From: Arabidopsis thaliana
Taxonomy: Eukaryota > Streptophyta > Magnoliopsida > Brassicales > Brassicaceae
NCBI RefSeq assembly: GCF_000001735.4
Contig: NC_003074.8
Location: 17,181,261-17,245,260, forward strand
DNA length: 64,000 nucleotides
Reading direction: 5' to 3'
Of the stretch, positions 21,586 to 31,088 are shown in pieces. Positions within the stretch are counted from its first letter, which is position 1; every line of letters starts with the position of its first letter. The notes beneath the pieces were generated by a model. It was not told the DNA's origin. It saw only the letters and a list, made by a program, of their open reading frames with translations, and made no database searches. The position numbers and the translations under genes are program-made.

Positions 21586-22666
21586 TAGGGGTGTCAAAAT
21601 GGGTCAAAATTCATGGGTCAACTCAACTCAACTCAACCCATGAACCCTTAAATTTTTTTACTCAAATGAGTTGATGGGTCAAATGGGTTGATGAGTCAAT
21701 TGGTTTGATGAGTAAAATGAGTTGGGTTGTAATGGTTAATGGTTTCAATGGTTTACCCAATTAACCCATCAAATTTTGTAAATTTGAATTAAACCAACTA
21801 AAATCTCTAAACCAATGCCAATTTAAGTTTAACAAACACATCTAAACCAATTTAATAAAATTAATATTTTTCCAAAATTCTTAAATATACAAGCGATGCA
21901 ATTGAGAAAAAATAAACTCGTAATTTTTCCACCAAAAAACATAAACCCGTGATTTTCTCGCCAAAAACGTAAACCCGTGATTTTCTTGCCAAAAACGTAA
22001 ATCCATAATTTTCCCGCCAAAAACGTAAACCCGTAATTTTCCCGCCAAAAACGTAAACCCGTAATTTTCTCACCAAAAACGTAAACCCGTGATTTTCCCG
22101 CCAAAAATGTAACCCCGTGATTTTCCCACCAAAAATGTAACCCCGTGATTTTCCCGCCAAAAACGTAAACCCGTGATTTTCCCGCCAAAAACGTAAACCC
22201 GTGATTTTCCCGCCAAAAACGTAAACCCGAGATTTTCCCGCCAAAAACGTAAATCCGTTATTTTTTCGTCCAAAACGTAAACCCATGATTTTTCCGTCAA
22301 AAACGTAAACCCATCATTTTCCGGCCGAAAACGTAAAAACCTATAATTTTCCCACCAAAAACGTAAATCCGTGATTTTCGGTACCAAAAACGTAAACCTG
22401 TGAAAAGTGGAATCTGTAAATATCTTAAGTTTGATGATAATGAATTAATAATGATAATTATTTATTATTTTTTTATAATAATAATTAATTAAATTATTAC
22501 TTAAATGGGTTAACCCATTTAACAACTCAACCCATCAAATTAAATGAGTTATGGGTTGACCCAACTTATTTTGTTAAATAAGTTGGGTCAACCCATAACT
22601 CATTTAATTTTAAACTCATTTGATTATGAGTTGAGTTGAGTTGGGTTACCCATTTTGACACCCCTA
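21586..22666. mobile_element. Non-autonomous hAT-type element with foldback ends
   Basis: A 1081-bp element starts TAGGGGTGTCAAAATGGGT and ends with its exact inverse, ACCCATTTTGACACCCCTA. Flanks are an 8-bp target duplication with one mismatch: TGACCGGT at 21578-21585 and TAACCGGT at 22667-22674. Subterminal DNA on both sides is dense in CAACTCAACCCAT / ATGGGTTGAGTTG words that pair with each other, giving a strong foldback. TAGGGGTGTCAA-type ends with 8-bp duplication are characteristic of plant hAT elements. No transposase ORF is present. The centre carries the minisatellite at 21912-22402. Confidence 0.85.
21912..22402. repeat. 28-bp minisatellite inside the hAT element
   Basis: About 17.5 head-to-tail copies of a 28-bp unit, GTAAACCCGTGATTTTCCCG followed by CCAAAAAC. 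Central copies are nearly identical; edge copies diverge and two are 1-2 bases longer. Because 28 is not a multiple of three, all minus-strand frames stay open and give look-alike peptides (GKITGLRFW, ENHGFTFLA). These are not genes. There are no unique spacers, so it is not CRISPR-like. Confidence 0.95.
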
Positions 22667-22679
22667 TAACCGGTAATTC

Positions 22680-23400
22680 CGCTAAAAACAAAATTACTAA
22701 AATTCCATAATCTTTCAAAGGAGACAATTTTATATAGTCAAGTGTCTACTTTTTAAAGCAACAATAGCCTTACATTGTGTTGTAGAAACACACGCCACTG
22801 ACTATTCAACATTGTGTTTTATTAAATGCCAGCAAGTCAACTACTTAGCTGTGGAGATAAAGGTTGACACATACTTACATAGCAAATAAATCTTGACACA
22901 TGGTCACATGCTACATCAATAACTCTCAAACCAAATGTATTTTATGTTTTTTATAAGAATTAACGCATTCCTCATTTTATTTCTTTAACCAATAACTTGT
23001 TTTCCACTAACTTCCTCAAGGCAAATGACCTTCCATCGTGTAGGAATTATTATCAAAATAAATCATTCAATTTTGAGAAAGCTGTGTACGGGACATTGAC
23101 CAACTGATGTAAATATATAACTGTAGCTAATCATTCATTTGTCATAACTGTAGCTAATATAATACATTTATATTACGTGATGCAGAAAATAACATCATTT
23201 TTAACAACTGATGTATATTCATATCAATTATAATTAATAATACAAATATTTAGTTTAACTAATGCAAAATATTTATGTCACCAATTTAGAGTCACTTATA
23301 TAAGTGATGTAAAATTCATTTACATCAATTATAATTGATGTTAATTTTATTTTTCTAATGATGCTAATATTCAATTTAAGCGATGCAAACTACATTTTTT
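22680..23400. repeat. Orphan UGT76E 5' flank (part 1) and AT-rich inverted-repeat DNA
   Basis: 22690-22970 matches the UGT76E4 upstream region (ACTAAAATTCCATAATCTT, ACGCCACTGACTATTCAACAT, AAATGCCAGCAAGTCAACTAC, AAGGTTGACACAT, CTACATCAATAACTCTCAAACCA), but no UGT body lies beside it. 23100-23400 is rich in TGATGTAAAT / ACATCAATTATAATTGATG words that form imperfect inverted repeats and may be another small foldback transposon. Confidence 0.55.
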
Positions 23401-23880
23401 GTCGTCTCATTCTATCTCTCGTGTTCCTCGTGTGACAACAACTCTCTCGTGTTCCTCGTGTGACGCATACTACGACTTTGTCTTAATGCAATAATAACAT
23501 TTCCACACGCTAACGTGACATATAATAGAAAGAAGAAAATGACATTATATATTCCAATAAAAGCGTGTTCATTCTGTTTGTTTTGTTTTGGCTCACATGA
23601 GAGTTGGTCGTTTTAGCCAATTGGTAGGATTTGTTTTGATATTTAGATTTTAAAAAAAACTAAAATGTCAAGAGGCTATACTTGTAGCTAGTCTCCAAAT
23701 ATAATAAGATTTCCTGAAAAGAGGCTAAAACGCATGCATGGTTCTCCAATATTGGTTGGTTGCAATTATTGCATCAAAGGGCCGGATTGGCGGTATACAA
23801 CAATTTTAAGCATTCTTCATGCATGGTTCTCCAATCTTAGTGTAAACATACTTTTTGACTAGTTTATCAGTTATATAAGA
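23401..23880. repeat. Orphan UGT76E 5' flank (part 2)
   Basis: A short direct repeat (CTCTCGTGTTCCTCGTGTGAC twice, 23415-23465) begins a block equivalent to 15520-15720 upstream of UGT76E6. It continues with GAGTTGGTCGTTTTAGCC, TAGTCTCCAAATATAATAA, GCATGGTTCTCCAA and ATTGCATCAAAGGG. No gene follows in the expected direction within 2.8 kb. Confidence 0.6.
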
Positions 23881-23940
23881 GTTTTGTTTGGTGATAAACA
23901 ACTAAATGCAGATACGGTTTGTGAAATATGTACCATCTTA

Positions 23941-24000
23941 GCCCTCCCTTCACAACCTCCATGGGGATGGTCGACAGGGTTCATAACTACTCCTCTTAAG
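23941..24000 (-). other. Plastid rpl2 fragment in nuclear DNA (NUPT)
   Basis: Minus-strand translation reads RGVVMNPVDHPHGGCEGRA. This is the highly conserved C-terminal block of chloroplast ribosomal protein L2 (GVVMNPVDHPHGGGEGRA) with one Gly to Cys change. Similarity stops at both ends of this about 60-bp stretch: the flanking codons (PPPEHSL before, KMVHISQ after) are not L2. I read it as a short transferred plastid fragment. A BLASTN against the plastid genome would settle its limits. Confidence 0.7.
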
Positions 24001-24026
24001 CTGTGTTCGGGCGGGGGGGGGGGAAG

Positions 24027-24233
24027 TATTAGAGTCCACAAGCCCAAGCCCAATGTGATTTCCATGTAACTAGGGTTTTAGCAAAGTTAGATTCATATAT
24101 ATAGTTATGCAACGAGAACTATGTGAGGAACTTTTGAGAGTTGGAAACAACTCTCCTTCTCTTCTTTATGAAATATCAATCTTAAATCATTTTGCTATTA
24201 GTGACAAGCTAAAACTCTTTCCTTTCTTTGTTC
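24027..24233 (+). mobile_element. Inverted copia LTR fragment
   Basis: This 207-bp stretch (TATTAGAGTCCAC ... CCTTTCTTTGTTC) is the near-perfect reverse complement of 24555-24763, differing mainly by small indels near its start. It therefore represents the first about 200 bp of the LTR annotated at 24444-24763, in opposite orientation. Just before it is an 11-G run at 24013-24023. Confidence 0.8.
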
Positions 24234-24430
24234 AATTGTTGAGACTTCGCTCTGCTGAAATCTATTGTGGGATTTTGTGTTGATTTCGCCGCCTAGAGAC
24301 TTGATTAAAGGATCTTCTGGAACGAAAGCTATAAACTTGTGAGATGGAGACCCATGAAAATCTGGTGAAAGCTTTCTTCTAGATAGTTTGAGCGGAAGCT
24401 ATAAGCTAGTAAAACCCAAATGAACCGTTT
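24234..24430 (-). mobile_element. Copia internal leader fragment
   Basis: On minus this follows directly from the primer-binding site and reads AAACGGTTCATTTGGG, then GGTCTCCATCTCACAAGTTTATAGC and further. That is the kind of leader and first gag codons found just inside Ty1/copia elements. It ends abruptly where the inverted LTR fragment begins at 24233. No protease, integrase or reverse transcriptase remains. Confidence 0.6.
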
Positions 24431-24763
24431 GGCTCTGATACCATGTAGACATTTTTTAAGAAATGAGAATTGTGCTCATTGAGCTTATTGAAAGAGAAAT
24501 ATAGGATTGAAAATAAGATAGCTCATATGGAGCTTTATTCAAATGTAACGAACAAAGAAAGGAAAGAGCTTTAGCTTGTCACCAATAGCAAAATGATTTA
24601 AGATTGATATTTCATAAAGAAGAGAAGGAGAGTTGTTTCCAACTCTCAAAAGTTCCTCACATAGTTCTCATTACGTAACTATATATATGAATCTAACTTG
24701 CTAAAACCCTAGTTACATGGAAATCACATTGGGCTTGGGCTTGTTTAGTTGTGGACTCTAATA
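24431..24763 (-). mobile_element. Copia-type LTR with tRNA-Met primer-binding site
   Basis: Reading minus, the LTR runs from TATTAGAGTCCACAAC (24763) to ...AAAATGTCTACA and is followed by TGGTATCAGAGCC (24443-24431). That is the primer-binding site for initiator tRNA-Met used by plant copia elements. The LTR is about 320 bp and has a TATATATA motif near 24680. The element is truncated after about 200 bp of internal sequence. The first base pair is TA where TG is usual, which suggests decay. Confidence 0.85.
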
Positions 24764-24788
24764 GGGAGTTCTTGTCTATCGTTGGCCT

Positions 24789-24857
24789 GAATTACAACTT
24801 TATTGTACCGCAATTGGCGCATTGGTCTTCGCAGCCTTAATGCTTTTTGCTGGTTGG
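24789..24857 (+). other. Plastid psaA fragment in nuclear DNA (NUPT)
   Basis: Plus-strand translation gives [19 protein letters not shown] followed by FAGW. This matches, from memory, photosystem I protein A1 (psaA) in the segment just before FHYHKAAPKLAW. Similarity stops at both ends: RWP precedes and RVYNFDHRG follows. At about 69 bp it is a short insertion. With the rpl2 piece at 23941 it brackets the copia remnant, though rpl2 and psaA are far apart in the plastid genome. Confidence 0.75.
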
Positions 24858-25228
24858 AGAGTATATAACTTCGATCATAGGGGTCAATTTCTAAACGGTC
24901 TAATATAGTCTTTGAGCCTTATGCTTAGATTAATTTGTTGTACATGTGAAGAAGGAGACCCCTTTTCTTATATCTCTTGTTATAGTTGATGGTTATAACC
25001 ACATATATAGCCATATAACAAAATGACATCCAATTATATTGTTCCCAAGTCTATGGCCGAATAAACTTTCTTTAAAATCACGCTGTTTTTTTTGTTTTTC
25101 TTTTTGTTTTTTAATCACACTGTTTTTGCTAATTAAACAAGTTTATACGTCGAAAAAACACACTCGAAATCAATCTAGAATCATCAACTTCGTTGCTCCA
25201 CAATTGTTTTCCAGATACCGTAGTACCC
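24858..25228. other. Spacer 3' of RPP13L2
   Basis: 24870-24935 (AACTTCGATCATAGGGGTCAATTTC and on) does not resemble its surroundings and could be further organellar DNA, but I cannot place it. 25085-25115 is T-rich, and 25200-25228 is the likely 3' UTR of the NLR gene. No separate gene seen. Confidence 0.35.
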
Positions 25229-27772
25229 TCAAACAAACGCTCGCATTCGATCGGGAATCATTAGCTTTGTAGCTCCATCTTTATTGTCAAGATTTAGCTT
25301 CATCAAACATGGCATGGCTTCTTCTTCAATCTCCAACTCATCTAATCTTTTTATGATCACTTTAAGTTTCCTCAGCCGACCAAAACCTTGTGCGTTGATG
25401 AACATTTTCGCTCCCGGGTAGACACAAGAATACAAGACTAGATTTTCTAAACGTTGTAGTTTTTGCAGAGTAGGCATTGGGTCTTCTTGGAGATTTGTTA
25501 CAAGTGTCAGGGACTCAAGACTGGGAAAGATCAAATCCATGTCTCTGGGAAGTCTTCTTACGTCGCAATGCAGTGTTAGCTTGACAAGGAGTTCGAAACG
25601 AACTGTTTCTTCGGAAAATAAGCTGAAGGACACTACTTCAATCTTCAAGACACGAAGATTTTTGAGTTTCGATAAGGAAACTAAGTCCAAAGGAACTTTT
25701 ATTTGGTCGTTCAATATGTGGAACTCGTAGATCTCCAAGTCCCGAAGATTTATGAGTAACTCATGTTTTAGTTTGCTCCAGCTATAGGAGGAGATAGACC
25801 TCAAGGTCTGAAGATTCACTGCGTCGCCTATAAGCAATTCTCCGATGAATCTTCCAGTGAGATGCCTTAGTGATGTGAGGTTACTTAGATCAGTCATTCG
25901 CTCGAAGGAGTTGCCTGATGCATCTAGTGTCTGTAGAAACCGTAAGTTGGAGATGAAATCTGGTAAGTTGTTCACAACGGTATCGGCGATCCCAAGGTAC
26001 CTCAAGTGGACTAAACCTCCGATCACATCTGGTAAACTCCAAGGGCTATATCCTTGACAAATAAAATGAAGTCCTCCAAGATTAAGCACTCGAAGTAACT
26101 TCAGTTTCAAAGTAATGGTTTCAACATATGTAATGTCGTTCCTCCGTTTACCGAAGAACAAGAAAGATCGCATTTGTGTGTTCACACGTCTGTCGCACAA
26201 GTAGTTGTCGTCCATAAGATGGTGAACCACTTCCCTTCTGCTAGTAGTAGAAGAATGCTGCTCGTCGTAAACATTTACAAAGTTGAGCTCTTTGGATTTC
26301 TTGATAGTAAATTCTCTTACAAGATCATGGATTCTAAAAGACATCAGTTTCCCTTTCTTTCTTTTCACGACTTCCACTAAGCTTATGTACACCAGATCTT
26401 CAATATAATATCTAGCCACATCTTCCATCGTCATCTCTTCATCCTCTTGTATAAACCCTTCTGCTACAAGTAACTGTATCAATTTCTCTACGTCGACCTC
26501 ATAGTCCTCGGGGAAGACGCTAAGGTAAAGAAAGCAGAGCTTTAACTCATGTCCCATATCCTTGAAGCTTAGGTCAAACAAACTGGAGACATGAATGTTG
26601 TCATCCTTTACACGCAAACTGGACCACACATCGTTCCACTCGTTTGGCTTCTTCCTGGACATAAGCCCGGCAAGAACCACTGTAGTACGCGGTAATCCAC
26701 CACATTTTTGAACCATTTCTTTTCCGATTTTCTGCAGTTCTTGATCGACCTTTAAGATATATCTAAATGCTTTCTTCTCAAACAAGTTCCAGCTTTCTTT
26801 AAACGTTAAGAACCTTATGTTATGGGTGTAGACTCTCTTGTCCCTGCCTTCAGCCACGACTCTAATACTTGTAGTGATGATGACTCTACTTCCTTGATAG
26901 CTGCAAGGTAACGCTCGCTTCAAGCTCTCCAATGCTTCACTCTCCCATATATCATCTACCACCACAAGATATCTTTTCTCTTGTAGAATATCATGAAGGT
27001 AAACTTCTAACTCCTGCTGAGCCATCTTTTCAAGCTCTCCCTCAGATGTTTCTTCCAAAGAGCTTATGATTCTCATAAGTATATCTCTTGTATTACATTC
27101 TCCAGAAACATTAGTCCATACTCGATATTCAAAGCTTTCCTTCACATCGCTAGAGTTAAAAAGCTTTCTTGCAAGAGAAGTCTTCCCGAGACCTTCCATG
27201 CCGAATATGGAGATCATATATATCTTGTTATCCCCATCATCATCAAGAAGCTTTGTCAAAAGAACCTTAGCATCATCTGTCAAACCAACTACACGCTCTT
27301 CCTGATCATCAGATCGAGCACGCCGAACTTCCCTCACCCTTGAAGTACTCGCTACTACTCGATGCTCATTAAAGTTTCCTATCCCATACATCTCAAGTTT
27401 GCGAGTAACATCCAAAGTTCTTCTTTTGAGGGTTTTGATATCATCAAGTATGTTGTACGCATCCTTCTTATCGCTTATTATGTTGGTCAATCTCATCAAG
27501 CCTAGTCTGTGTAGTCTTTTTTCTAGTTTCAGAAAATAGGTGTCCAAAACATCTTCGACGTCATAAGCAATGTCTAAAACCAGTTTTGTCCACTCTTTTG
27601 AGACCTCATCTTCTTTGTCACAAACTTCAACATTTTTGAGATAAACTTGGATGCACGTCAACTCTGTCTTCAGCTCCTCTAGATCGTCTTTGACTCCTAT
27701 CAACATTGGCGCTTCTTCGATGAGATAGTTGTCGATCTTTCCCACAACAAACTCTGTGATCGCATCTACCAT
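25229..27772 (-). CDS. RPP13L2: RPP13-like CC-NB-LRR protein with altered NB-ARC motifs
   Basis: Single exon of 847 aa from ATG at 27772 (MVDAITEF), matching the start of its paralogue at 34352. The coiled-coil domain has the EDVID-type core DVEDVLD (71-77). NB-ARC: P-loop GMEGLGKTS (191-199; usual GMGGLGKTT), kinase 2 LVVVDDIW (269-276), RNBS-B IITTSIR (last Arg of TTR shifted), GLPR at 359-362 in place of GLPL, RNBS-D CFLYLSVFPEDYEV, and IHDLV (481-485) for MHDLV. LRRs fill the rest. NLRs of this class detect pathogen effectors and trigger cell death at the plasma membrane. The GLPL and P-loop changes suggest weakened nucleotide switching. I recall it as At3g46710. Confidence 0.93.
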   Translation of the reverse strand: MVDAITEFVVGKIDNYLIEEAPMLIGVKDDLEELKTELTCIQVYLKNVEVCDKEDEVSKEWTKLVLDIAYDVEDVLDTYFLKLEKRLHRLGLMRLTNIISDKKDAYNILDDIKTLKRRTLDVTRKLEMYGIGNFNEHRVVASTSRVREVRRARSDDQEERVVGLTDDAKVLLTKLLDDDGDNKIYMISIFGMEGLGKTSLARKLFNSSDVKESFEYRVWTNVSGECNTRDILMRIISSLEETSEGELEKMAQQELEVYLHDILQEKRYLVVVDDIWESEALESLKRALPCSYQGSRVIITTSIRVVAEGRDKRVYTHNIRFLTFKESWNLFEKKAFRYILKVDQELQKIGKEMVQKCGGLPRTTVVLAGLMSRKKPNEWNDVWSSLRVKDDNIHVSSLFDLSFKDMGHELKLCFLYLSVFPEDYEVDVEKLIQLLVAEGFIQEDEEMTMEDVARYYIEDLVYISLVEVVKRKKGKLMSFRIHDLVREFTIKKSKELNFVNVYDEQHSSTTSRREVVHHLMDDNYLCDRRVNTQMRSFLFFGKRRNDITYVETITLKLKLLRVLNLGGLHFICQGYSPWSLPDVIGGLVHLRYLGIADTVVNNLPDFISNLRFLQTLDASGNSFERMTDLSNLTSLRHLTGRFIGELLIGDAVNLQTLRSISSYSWSKLKHELLINLRDLEIYEFHILNDQIKVPLDLVSLSKLKNLRVLKIEVVSFSLFSEETVRFELLVKLTLHCDVRRLPRDMDLIFPSLESLTLVTNLQEDPMPTLQKLQRLENLVLYSCVYPGAKMFINAQGFGRLRKLKVIIKRLDELEIEEEAMPCLMKLNLDNKDGATKLMIPDRMRAFV

Positions 27773-29669
27773 TGCCACAGGATCGAGTTGAAGGATCTAA
27801 AAATATGAATAAGATTGAAACTATGTTTTGTTTTTTGTATCAACCTTTCAAATTGCAAAAGCCTTGACACTTGACTTTGTGGATGTATGTCTTTTATATT
27901 TGAACAGGTTATATCGTCTCATAATATTCTATAAGCACTATCCCTTGTTGGCAATTTTTAAAAGAGCTCGAAGTAGACGTGATACCAATATAAACTCACA
28001 AATGTCAACTACTAGATTTCGACCCGCGGGGCTAATTTTTTAATAAAATTTATATATTGAGTAAAATTCGTATAGTTGAATAATAGATTATGTATTTAGG
28101 TTTACGGTTATAATATGTGTTTTCTTAATATGTTAGTTGGTATTACGATTAAAATGTATAGTGTATATAATAAAAGCACGATAAACTGTATTATGTAAAA
28201 TTCTAAAAAAAAAATCATCTTGGATTTTAGACTAAATAATTTGTGAAAATTACAAGACTTTTGTAATGTGGTAAGAGTAATATATGTATTTAGCCGTTAT
28301 GTATTTTGGATTCTAGATTTTAACTCACGGTACATATCTTGGACAATTTTTTTTTTAAGTTAGTATATATAAAAGTTTGCAAATTGTATCTATCTATAAA
28401 ATATTTTTATTTTATAGTTTACAATTGTTATTAAGTAACGTCCTGCTAAACTCGTCCCGTAAAAAATACCCATTTATTTTATTAATGTTGATATTATGAT
28501 ATGTTTATAAATCATTGCCTAAATATTTTAGTCGATGCGGGACGTTGAACCCACACATTTTTCGCCAATTGGTTAATATATGTTCATTTTTAAAATTTTG
28601 AATCACAAAATTTGACGGAATTTTTTTTGAGATTTTTTTAAACTCTATAAATTATATTATTATATGATTATGTTAAAAAAGTTATGATATATTAAAAAAA
28701 TTATAAGTTTAAATATTAATAATGTTTTATAAAGTTTAAATATATGAATAAGAATATTTAAAAAATTCGTATTTTTTTGCCTTTTAGGTAATGACATAAT
28801 TACTCTAAAAATGTACTTCATTTTTTACTATAGATAATGTTATAAATAAATCTTTAGTTTTATCACTATTAGTGATTGATATACTTGTGTTTTGGATTTT
28901 TTCACGTCATTTAATAACCTAAATTTGGGTAGTTTTGTAAACATGATTTAAAATAATAATAGTTTACAAAATCGTTCATGTTTTTTGGTTTGTTACACAA
29001 TTTTTGTTTTAATCCTTTGCAAATTATTCGTAGAAATTTAATTTAAATAATTCAAACTTTGATTGTTTTAAGATTTCGTGAATCTTATAGGTAAGATAAA
29101 AAATCTATGATTTTATTTTGTGTTGCTAGAGTAAAGAAAATGCTATATATTTTGGGTATAATCGGTTTAAGTAATAAGTATTAATCGCAGGATTTTTAAT
29201 TCAAGTAAATAAATTTAATGGCATGTCAATGTAATTAAGTGCCAAGTAGAGAATTTATTTGATAAAATAACTGCAAAAATGTATATTTAGATTCATACGA
29301 TTCTTTTGTGAATGTTTCAATCTTTTCATAAACATATATAAAGAGCCAAATACAAGTGGTAACTGGTAGCTCAAACTATAAAGAATACTTGGCAAATATT
29401 AATTGGTTTATGAAATCAAGATAGTCGTCTCTACTAGAAAAATAATATAATACAAAATAAGCTAACATACAATTACAAAGCTCAAAATAAGTACTAGAAA
29501 TATCTCTTGTTGCGACAAATTTGATACATGCCTCATGTTTGTGGTATACAGTAGGAAAGGCTTTTCAGGATTAAACATGCAATGGTCTTTCTTTAAAAAA
29601 TCAAGCTTGATCTATAAAAATCATGATTTATCCTTTATGTTACATAAATTCTTCAGATTTACTCTGTTT
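27773..29669. other. AT-rich intergenic block with possible Helitron end
   Basis: About 1.9 kb, very AT-rich, no coding frame. CTAGATTTCGACCCGCGGGGC at 28011-28031 resembles end sequences of Arabidopsis Helitron-related repeats. GC-rich pieces at 28442-28463 (TCCTGCTAAACTCGTCCCGT) and 28536-28556 (GATGCGGGACGTTGAACCC) stand out from the surroundings and fit the body of such an element. Termini are not clear enough to set boundaries. 29550-29669 is the UGT76E5 3' flank. Confidence 0.4.
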
Positions 29670-31088
29670 TCAAGTATTTCTATACTCTGCCTCCAAGTAA
29701 TGGACGAGCTCATCCAATGCATTGTATGAAGAGCCTCCACTTCTTACAGAGGCATTGAGCTTCTCTTTTAAAACAAGGGCTCTCTCCCTCATTCCTACAC
29801 CTTCATCATCCACAATCAACCTCTTCACAGCTCTCTCTACACATCCTCTCTCCACTTCTCCTTGAAGCAGAACCCCTACTCTCCAAACACTTTCTATATA
29901 CATCGCGTTTAACTTCTGCTCACCGTTAAACGGTCTGCAAATCATTGGAACTCCTTCCACAATACTCTCGAGTGTTGAGTTCCATCCACAGTGGCTCCAG
30001 AAACCTCCCACTGCAGGATGCACAAGTACTTCATTCTGTGGCGCCCATTTCACAATGCATCCTCTTTCCGAGACAATCTTACTGACTTCCACTGGCATTG
30101 ACTCTGTACCGGGTCGGATTACCCATAGAAAAGGTTGGTTGCTATTATACAATCCCCAAGCCATCTCCAATACTTCCTTGGTTTCCATGTGAGCTATGCT
30201 TCCTACGCTTATGTATATAACTGACCTCAGTTTCTGCTTGTTCAGCCATTCAATGCAGCTCCTGTCCTCTTCAAGTAAACTAAAATTTGCTGAAGTTGTA
30301 ATGTGAAGAGGGCCTAATGGATACACTGGAATACTGAGTTCTTGTTTCAGCCATGACAGAGACGAGCTCTCTAGACAACTTGACGTATTGATTATAACAG
30401 CGGAAGCTGTTCTTTTGTTGACAACTTCGGCACAAATCTCCAAAAATCGCTCTAGCGGCCCCATTCCTGAAGTTGGTAAGTCTTTGTATTTTAGTGGATG
30501 TAAATTTTCCACCACCATGTTTTGCACTTCAGGATCTGTAAAGTAAAAAAGATCTTTGTATGAGTGAAAGGAAGGGTTGCAGAATCGGTAATAAGCTAGG
30601 TTTTGAGTACCTTTCATGTCGATCAAGAACTTCTCGGCGTTGAGTTTGCTTAAAATACAAGAACAAACATGATTTGTAGCACTACCAGTGGTGAATATGA
30701 CACTAGGAATCCTTAAATCCTTAGCTGTAGCTTCAGAGAAGTACATGAGCTCGTCGTAAATGATACAAGCAATATCATTTCCATGTTGCAGCAACAAATG
30801 AGCTATACAGTCCTTGAAACTTGTCTCGCTTGTTTTGTTGAGCGTAACCACAAACTCGACAACTCCGAGTGCCTCGTGTTGAGATAGTGGTATGGTTTCA
30901 GGTATTGTGACAAATTGAAAACCAGGGAAGTGTTGCGTAGAACTTACTCGATTGGAATCTCCAAGAGCAACGGTAATCGAGAAGCCTTTCAGGTTAAGTG
31001 CTTGACCAAGTTGCATCATTGGAGTGATATGTCCTTGTAATGGAAATGGAACCAACACTATTCTTTTCTTCTCTGCATTTTTCTCCAT
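29670..31088 (-). CDS. UGT76E5: UGT76E-type UDP-glycosyltransferase (UGT76E5) with read-through intron
   Basis: Exon 1 is 31088-30611 and exon 2 is 30535-29670; G|AT joins DMKG to [10 protein letters not shown], giving 447 aa, as I recall for At3g46720. The 75-bp intron (30610-30536) has no in-frame stop, so unspliced RNA would encode 472 aa with 25 extra residues at the splice point. Catalytic His20 (PLQGH) and Asp112 (IIYDEL) are present. [28 protein letters not shown], intact. The loop after WVIRPG is short (TESMPVEV); other copies have about six more residues there ([12 protein letters not shown]). It lies alone between two NLR genes. Confidence 0.9.
   Translation of the reverse strand: MEKNAEKKRIVLVPFPLQGHITPMMQLGQALNLKGFSITVALGDSNRVSSTQHFPGFQFVTIPETIPLSQHEALGVVEFVVTLNKTSETSFKDCIAHLLLQHGNDIACIIYDELMYFSEATAKDLRIPSVIFTTGSATNHVCSCILSKLNAEKFLIDMKGTQNLAYYRFCNPSFHSYKDLFYFTDPEVQNMVVENLHPLKYKDLPTSGMGPLERFLEICAEVVNKRTASAVIINTSSCLESSSLSWLKQELSIPVYPLGPLHITTSANFSLLEEDRSCIEWLNKQKLRSVIYISVGSIAHMETKEVLEMAWGLYNSNQPFLWVIRPGTESMPVEVSKIVSERGCIVKWAPQNEVLVHPAVGGFWSHCGWNSTLESIVEGVPMICRPFNGEQKLNAMYIESVWRVGVLLQGEVERGCVERAVKRLIVDDEGVGMRERALVLKEKLNASVRSGGSSYNALDELVHYLEAEYRNT

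Noticed and set aside
21829..22387. Several overlapping minus-strand ORFs with repeats such as GKITGLRFWREN
   Set aside because: They come from the 28-bp minisatellite, whose unit lacks stops in all minus frames. They lie inside a transposon and have no normal start context.
21912..22402. CRISPR-like look of regularly spaced repeats
   Set aside because: The whole unit repeats with no unique spacers, and the genome is a plant.
24858..24935. Possible third organellar fragment after psaA
   Set aside because: The texture differs from its neighbours, but I could not match it to any plastid or mitochondrial gene.
27773..27778. Longer NLR starts (GTG at 27778 and at 34454)
   Set aside because: Not ATG; the two paralogues agree on MVDA starts at 27772 and 34352.
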